Part shown: positions 61,224-64,000 of the stretch, piece after piece | Numbering within the stretch: position 1 is the first letter of the stretch | Layout of the letters: every line of letters begins with the position of its first letter | Assembly (NCBI RefSeq): GCF_036248275.1 | Contig: NZ_CP109181.1 | Span: 1,984,001-2,048,000 of the forward strand | Source of the DNA: Streptomyces sp. NBC_01716 | GTDB taxonomy: Bacteria > Actinomycetota > Actinomycetes > Streptomycetales > Streptomycetaceae | Direction: 5' to 3' | Length of the DNA stretch: 64,000 nucleotides | Program-made: the position numbers and the translations under genes | Notes under the pieces: model-generated | What the model was told of the DNA's origin: nothing | The model's input: the letters and a program-made list of their open reading frames with translations, nothing else | The model's database searches: none

Positions 61224-64000
61224 TCATGTTCGCAGGCTTTCCAGTGGACCCTCGGGGTTCTCTGTCGCCATTCGCAGGACCTTGGTGAAGGATCGCGCCC
61301 ACCTTTCGATGGTCGTAGGGGTGAACAGGTCTGTGGAGTATTCGAAAGTGATGGTCATGGTTTCTTCCCCTGGAGACACGACGACGTAGAGCTCGTTGCG
61401 TGCTACACCGGATATGGGTAGGCCTCGCATCGAGACCGACACCGACCGCAGGTCGAGGGTGGGTGGCGGAGTGGTGACCACGGTGAACAGCACGGTGGGA
61501 AAAAGCTCGTCCCCGGTCTCGGGGGAGACCAGTTCGATCACGTCCGTCAGCGCCAGGTCCTGGTGGTCCAATGCGGTGAAGAGGGTCTTGCCCAGCCACG
61601 TCACGAGGTCGGCGAAGGTTCGCGCCTCGCTGGTCCGGGCGCGCAGCAGAACCGCGTCGCCCAGCAGCCCGACCACATCCGAGCGCTCGCGTCCCGTACG
61701 GTTCGCGCTCGACGCGGCCAGCACCACGTCACCGGGCGTACCACACAGTCCGGCCAGCCATGTGGCGAACGCGGAGGCCAACACGGCGTATGGGGTCGTG
61801 CCCAGACGGGCCGCCGTGTCCGCGACCCCGCGGGTCATGTCGGCGTCGATGGTCCAGGTGTGCAGCGCGCCCCGGCCGGACAGTGTTCTGGGCCGCGGCT
61901 GGTCGTAGGGCAGGGCCGGGCGCAGGGCTACGCCGTCGAGTTCGGTGCGCCAGAACCGTTCGAGTTCCGCCCTGCGTCCGTCCCCCAGTCCGTGCTCGGC
62001 CCGCGCGAAATCGGTGAACTGAGCGGCAACGGGGGGAAGCTGGGCAGAAGCACCAGCACTCCGTGCGTTGTACAGCTCCTGAAGTTCGCGCCAGACGATA
62101 CCCATGGACCAGCCGTCGACGATCGCGTGGTGGAACACGGTCACGAGCACCCAGCGATCCGGGCCGAGGCGGGCGAGGCGGAAGCGGAACAGGGGTGCGC
62201 GATCCATGGCGAGCGCGCCGGACACCTGCTCCTGGCACCACCGCTCGACGGATGCGGCGTCCTTGGCGTGTGCGGAGAGATCGGTGACCGGCAGATCCAC
62301 GGGGACGTCCGCCAGCACCTCGACCGCGTACTCGCGCACACCCTCGCCTTGACCTGAGCCCTCTACGGCTCTGCTGCGCAGCGCGTGATGCCGGCCCACC
62401 AGGTCCTCCAGGGCGCGGACCAGAGTTCCGGGGTCCAGTTCGCCGTGCAGGTCGATGCGGTGAGCGACGTTGTAGACACTCGGGTCGGAGCGGTCGTGGT
62501 GGCGCCGCCACAGCCGGCGCAGCGTGGACGGCATCGGCGCGGTGTCCACCACCCGGTCCGCGGGTACCGCTGGTTCGCGGCGGGTCGCGATGGCCCGGAT
62601 GCTGGGATCGAGGAAGAAGTCGGCCATGGTCAGGTCGATGTCGAGGTGCTCCTGCATCCGGTTGAGCAGCCGGATCGCGCTGAGGGAGTGACCGCCCAGC
62701 TGGAAGAAGGAACGGGTCACCGGTATCCGCCGGGCGCCGAGTTCCTCGCACCACAGGTCGTGCAGGGCTTTCTCCAGTGGGGAGGCGGGCCCGGCCTCGG
62801 TCTCCCCGGACTCGGCGTCGGCCGTGGGTTCGGGCAGGGCGTCGCGGTCCAGCTTGCCGGAGGCGTTGACCGGGAGCCGTTCCAGGCACGTCCAGTGACG
62901 GGGCATCAGATGGCCGGGAAGTCCCCTCGAGAGCGCGGTGCGCAGCTCACGCATATCGGCGGCCGGGGTCGCGGGCACCACGTAGGCGATGAGTTCCAGG
63001 TCGCCGTGCCGGTCGCGGCGGGGCACGACGGCCGCGTCCCGGACGCCGGGGAGCGCGGTCAATGCCGCCTGGATCTCGCCGGGTTCCACCCGATGGCCCC
63101 GGATCTTGACCTGATCGTCGGTGCGGCCGTGGTACTGGAGGGTGCTGTCCGCGCGCCAGCGGCCGAGGTCACCCGTCCGGTACAGCACCGTTTCCGGGCC
63201 CTCGTCAAGGAAGGCTGCCGCGGTCTCCTCGGGCCGGGCGTGGTAGCCATGGGCGACTGGCACACCGCCTATGTGGATCTCGCCGACGGCGCCCACAGGC
63301 ACGTCCCGCCCGGCGCCGTCCAGCAGCCGGATCCGCGCTCCAGATACCGGCCTGCCGATCGGCGGCCACTCGTCGGCGGCGGGGTCGACGCGGTGGGAGG
63401 TGACGATGATCGACGCCTCCGTGGGCCCGTACTGGTTGTACAGGGCGCACCGGGGGTGGGCGGCGAGGAAGCGGCGGAACGCGTCGGTGAGTTGCAGGGC
63501 CTCGCCGGCCGAGAACAGCTCGCGCAGGGACGGCAGTTCGGGGCCTGTCTCGATCAGGTACTTCAGCGGGGTGCAGGGCATGAACAGCCGCTCCACCTCG
63601 TGCCGGCGCACGGCCTCGGCCAGGGCTGCGGGGTCGTGCCGCGCTTCGTCGTCGATCAGGACGAGCGCGGCTCCGGCGGCCAGCGTGGTGAAGATCTCCT
63701 GCACACTGACGTCGAACGCGGACGAGGTCCACTGGAGGGTACGCAGCGCGGGATGCCGCTCCAGGTGTCCGCGGACGAGGTTCGCCGGGCCGCGGTGGGG
63801 TACGACAACGCCCTTGGGGTGGCCGGTCGAGCCAGAGGTGTAGATGCAGTACGCCGGGTCCTCGGGTCGGGCCGCGTCGTCCTCCAGTGGTTCGGCCGGG
63901 AGTGTGTCGTCGACCTCGTCGGCCAGTTGCACGGGCACTCGTGGCGCGAGCTCCGGGTGCCGCGCGAGGGCGGCGTCGTTGGTCAGCAGAAGGACGGGTG
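61224..64000 (-). CDS. Nonribosomal peptide synthetase, 3' part (A-PCP-C)
   Basis: The frame is open to the right edge, so the 5' part is missing. Visible order: adenylation domain with A3 YTSGSTGHPKGVVVPHRG, A4 FDVSVQEIF, A5 NQYGPTEA, A7 YRTGDLGRW, A8 GRTDDQVKIRGHRVEPGEI and A10 NASGKLDRD; carrier with the phosphopantetheine Ser in FFQLGGHSLSAIRL; condensation domain with HHAIVDGWSMG; then a stop. There is no thioesterase, reductase or second carrier after the final C domain. The substrate of the A domain is not predicted, since the alignment was not run. Confidence 0.93.
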   Translation of the reverse strand, partial: PVLLLTNDAALARHPELAPRVPVQLADEVDDTLPAEPLEDDAARPEDPAYCIYTSGSTGHPKGVVVPHRGPANLVRGHLERHPALRTLQWTSSAFDVSVQEIFTTLAAGAALVLIDDEARHDPAALAEAVRRHEVERLFMPCTPLKYLIETGPELPSLRELFSAGEALQLTDAFRRFLAAHPRCALYNQYGPTEASIIVTSHRVDPAADEWPPIGRPVSGARIRLLDGAGRDVPVGAVGEIHIGGVPVAHGYHARPEETAAAFLDEGPETVLYRTGDLGRWRADSTLQYHGRTDDQVKIRGHRVEPGEIQAALTALPGVRDAAVVPRRDRHGDLELIAYVVPATPAADMRELRTALSRGLPGHLMPRHWTCLERLPVNASGKLDRDALPEPTADAESGETEAGPASPLEKALHDLWCEELGARRIPVTRSFFQLGGHSLSAIRLLNRMQEHLDIDLTMADFFLDPSIRAIATRREPAVPADRVVDTAPMPSTLRRLWRRHHDRSDPSVYNVAHRIDLHGELDPGTLVRALEDLVGRHHALRSRAVEGSGQGEGVREYAVEVLADVPVDLPVTDLSAHAKDAASVERWCQEQVSGALAMDRAPLFRFRLARLGPDRWVLVTVFHHAIVDGWSMGIVWRELQELYNARSAGASAQLPPVAAQFTDFARAEHGLGDGRRAELERFWRTELDGVALRPALPYDQPRPRTLSGRGALHTWTIDADMTRGVADTAARLGTTPYAVLASAFATWLAGLCGTPGDVVLAASSANRTGRERSDVVGLLGDAVLLRARTSEARTFADLVTWLGKTLFTALDHQDLALTDVIELVSPETGDELFPTVLFTVVTTPPPTLDLRSVSVSMRGLPISGVARNELYVVVSPGEETMTITFEYSTDLFTPTTIERWARSFTKVLRMATENPEGPLESLRT

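Noticed and set aside
60400..61599. Minus-strand 399-codon frame across the degenerate region and NRPS end
   Set aside because: It overlaps the NRPS C domain in another frame; only the internal segment near 60600-60860 looks protein-like and is reported as a remnant.

Overview
The window is high-GC DNA (GC-rich third codon positions, many GTG starts, ATGA/GTGA gene overlaps) from an actinomycete, almost certainly Streptomyces or a close relative. Supporting families are a gamma-butyrolactone-receptor-type TetR, a ydaO (c-di-AMP) riboswitch before a LysM muralytic enzyme, paired TerD-domain proteins, a second partial nuo cluster, SpoIIE-type phosphatases and an NRPS. No rRNA, tRNA or CRISPR array was seen.

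Layout. 0.1-5.2 kb: a YeeE/YedE sulfur transporter behind a leaderless cysteine-rich leader ORF. It is followed by debris of a tandem duplication (fragments of an alpha/beta hydrolase and of the YeeE C-terminus) into which a lower-GC orphan gene with 33-bp tandem repeats has been placed, then the intact hydrolase. 5.2-11 kb: ArsR plus SRPBCC pair, a secreted protein, a SecD-SecF fusion, a small inverted-repeat (MITE-like) element, and a LysM/transglycosylase gene under a riboswitch. 11.5-14.3 kb: a butyrolactone-receptor homologue with an ARE-like site, convergent with a secreted GH87-type glucanase. 14.5-21.7 kb: a two-gene receiver/flavoprotein and cNMP/histidine kinase operon with a UBP zinc-finger gene, a TerD-VWA protein, an alcohol dehydrogenase and TetR with three palindromes, and an HhH protein.

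21.8-33.8 kb (minus strand): a Pst-like locus. PstC, PstA and PstB are joined by three PstS-type binding proteins (two with C-terminal membrane anchors), an Ig-like surface protein ending in an LAxTG-type sorting signal, a membrane sortase-fold protein lacking the catalytic His and Cys, and a lipoprotein with a sortase-like domain that keeps His, Cys and a late Arg. This is the best candidate for an undescribed system. 33.8-38.1 kb: a DUF1508-like gene inside a 15-bp inverted repeat, terD, a NUDIX hydrolase, and a glucarate catabolic pair (gudD, kdgD). 38.2-46.5 kb: a nuoA-(B/D-like)-HJKLMN operon lacking the NADH and Fe-S subunits; its nuoL carries an in-frame internally deleted copy of the MITE found at 9.7 kb.

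46.6-53.9 kb: a monooxygenase reading frame without a start codon, two overlapping SpoIIE-type phosphatase genes, a secreted peptidoglycan-binding protein and two coupled HTH-TM proteins. 54-60.4 kb: a Tat-exported pectate lyase, an S15 peptidase, a beta-lactamase-fold esterase and a C-terminal remnant of a secreted glycosidase. 60.4-61.2 kb is degenerate. 61.2-64.0 kb is the 3' part of an NRPS gene (A-PCP-C) that runs off the right edge. Coordinates and motifs were read by eye; no homology search was run.
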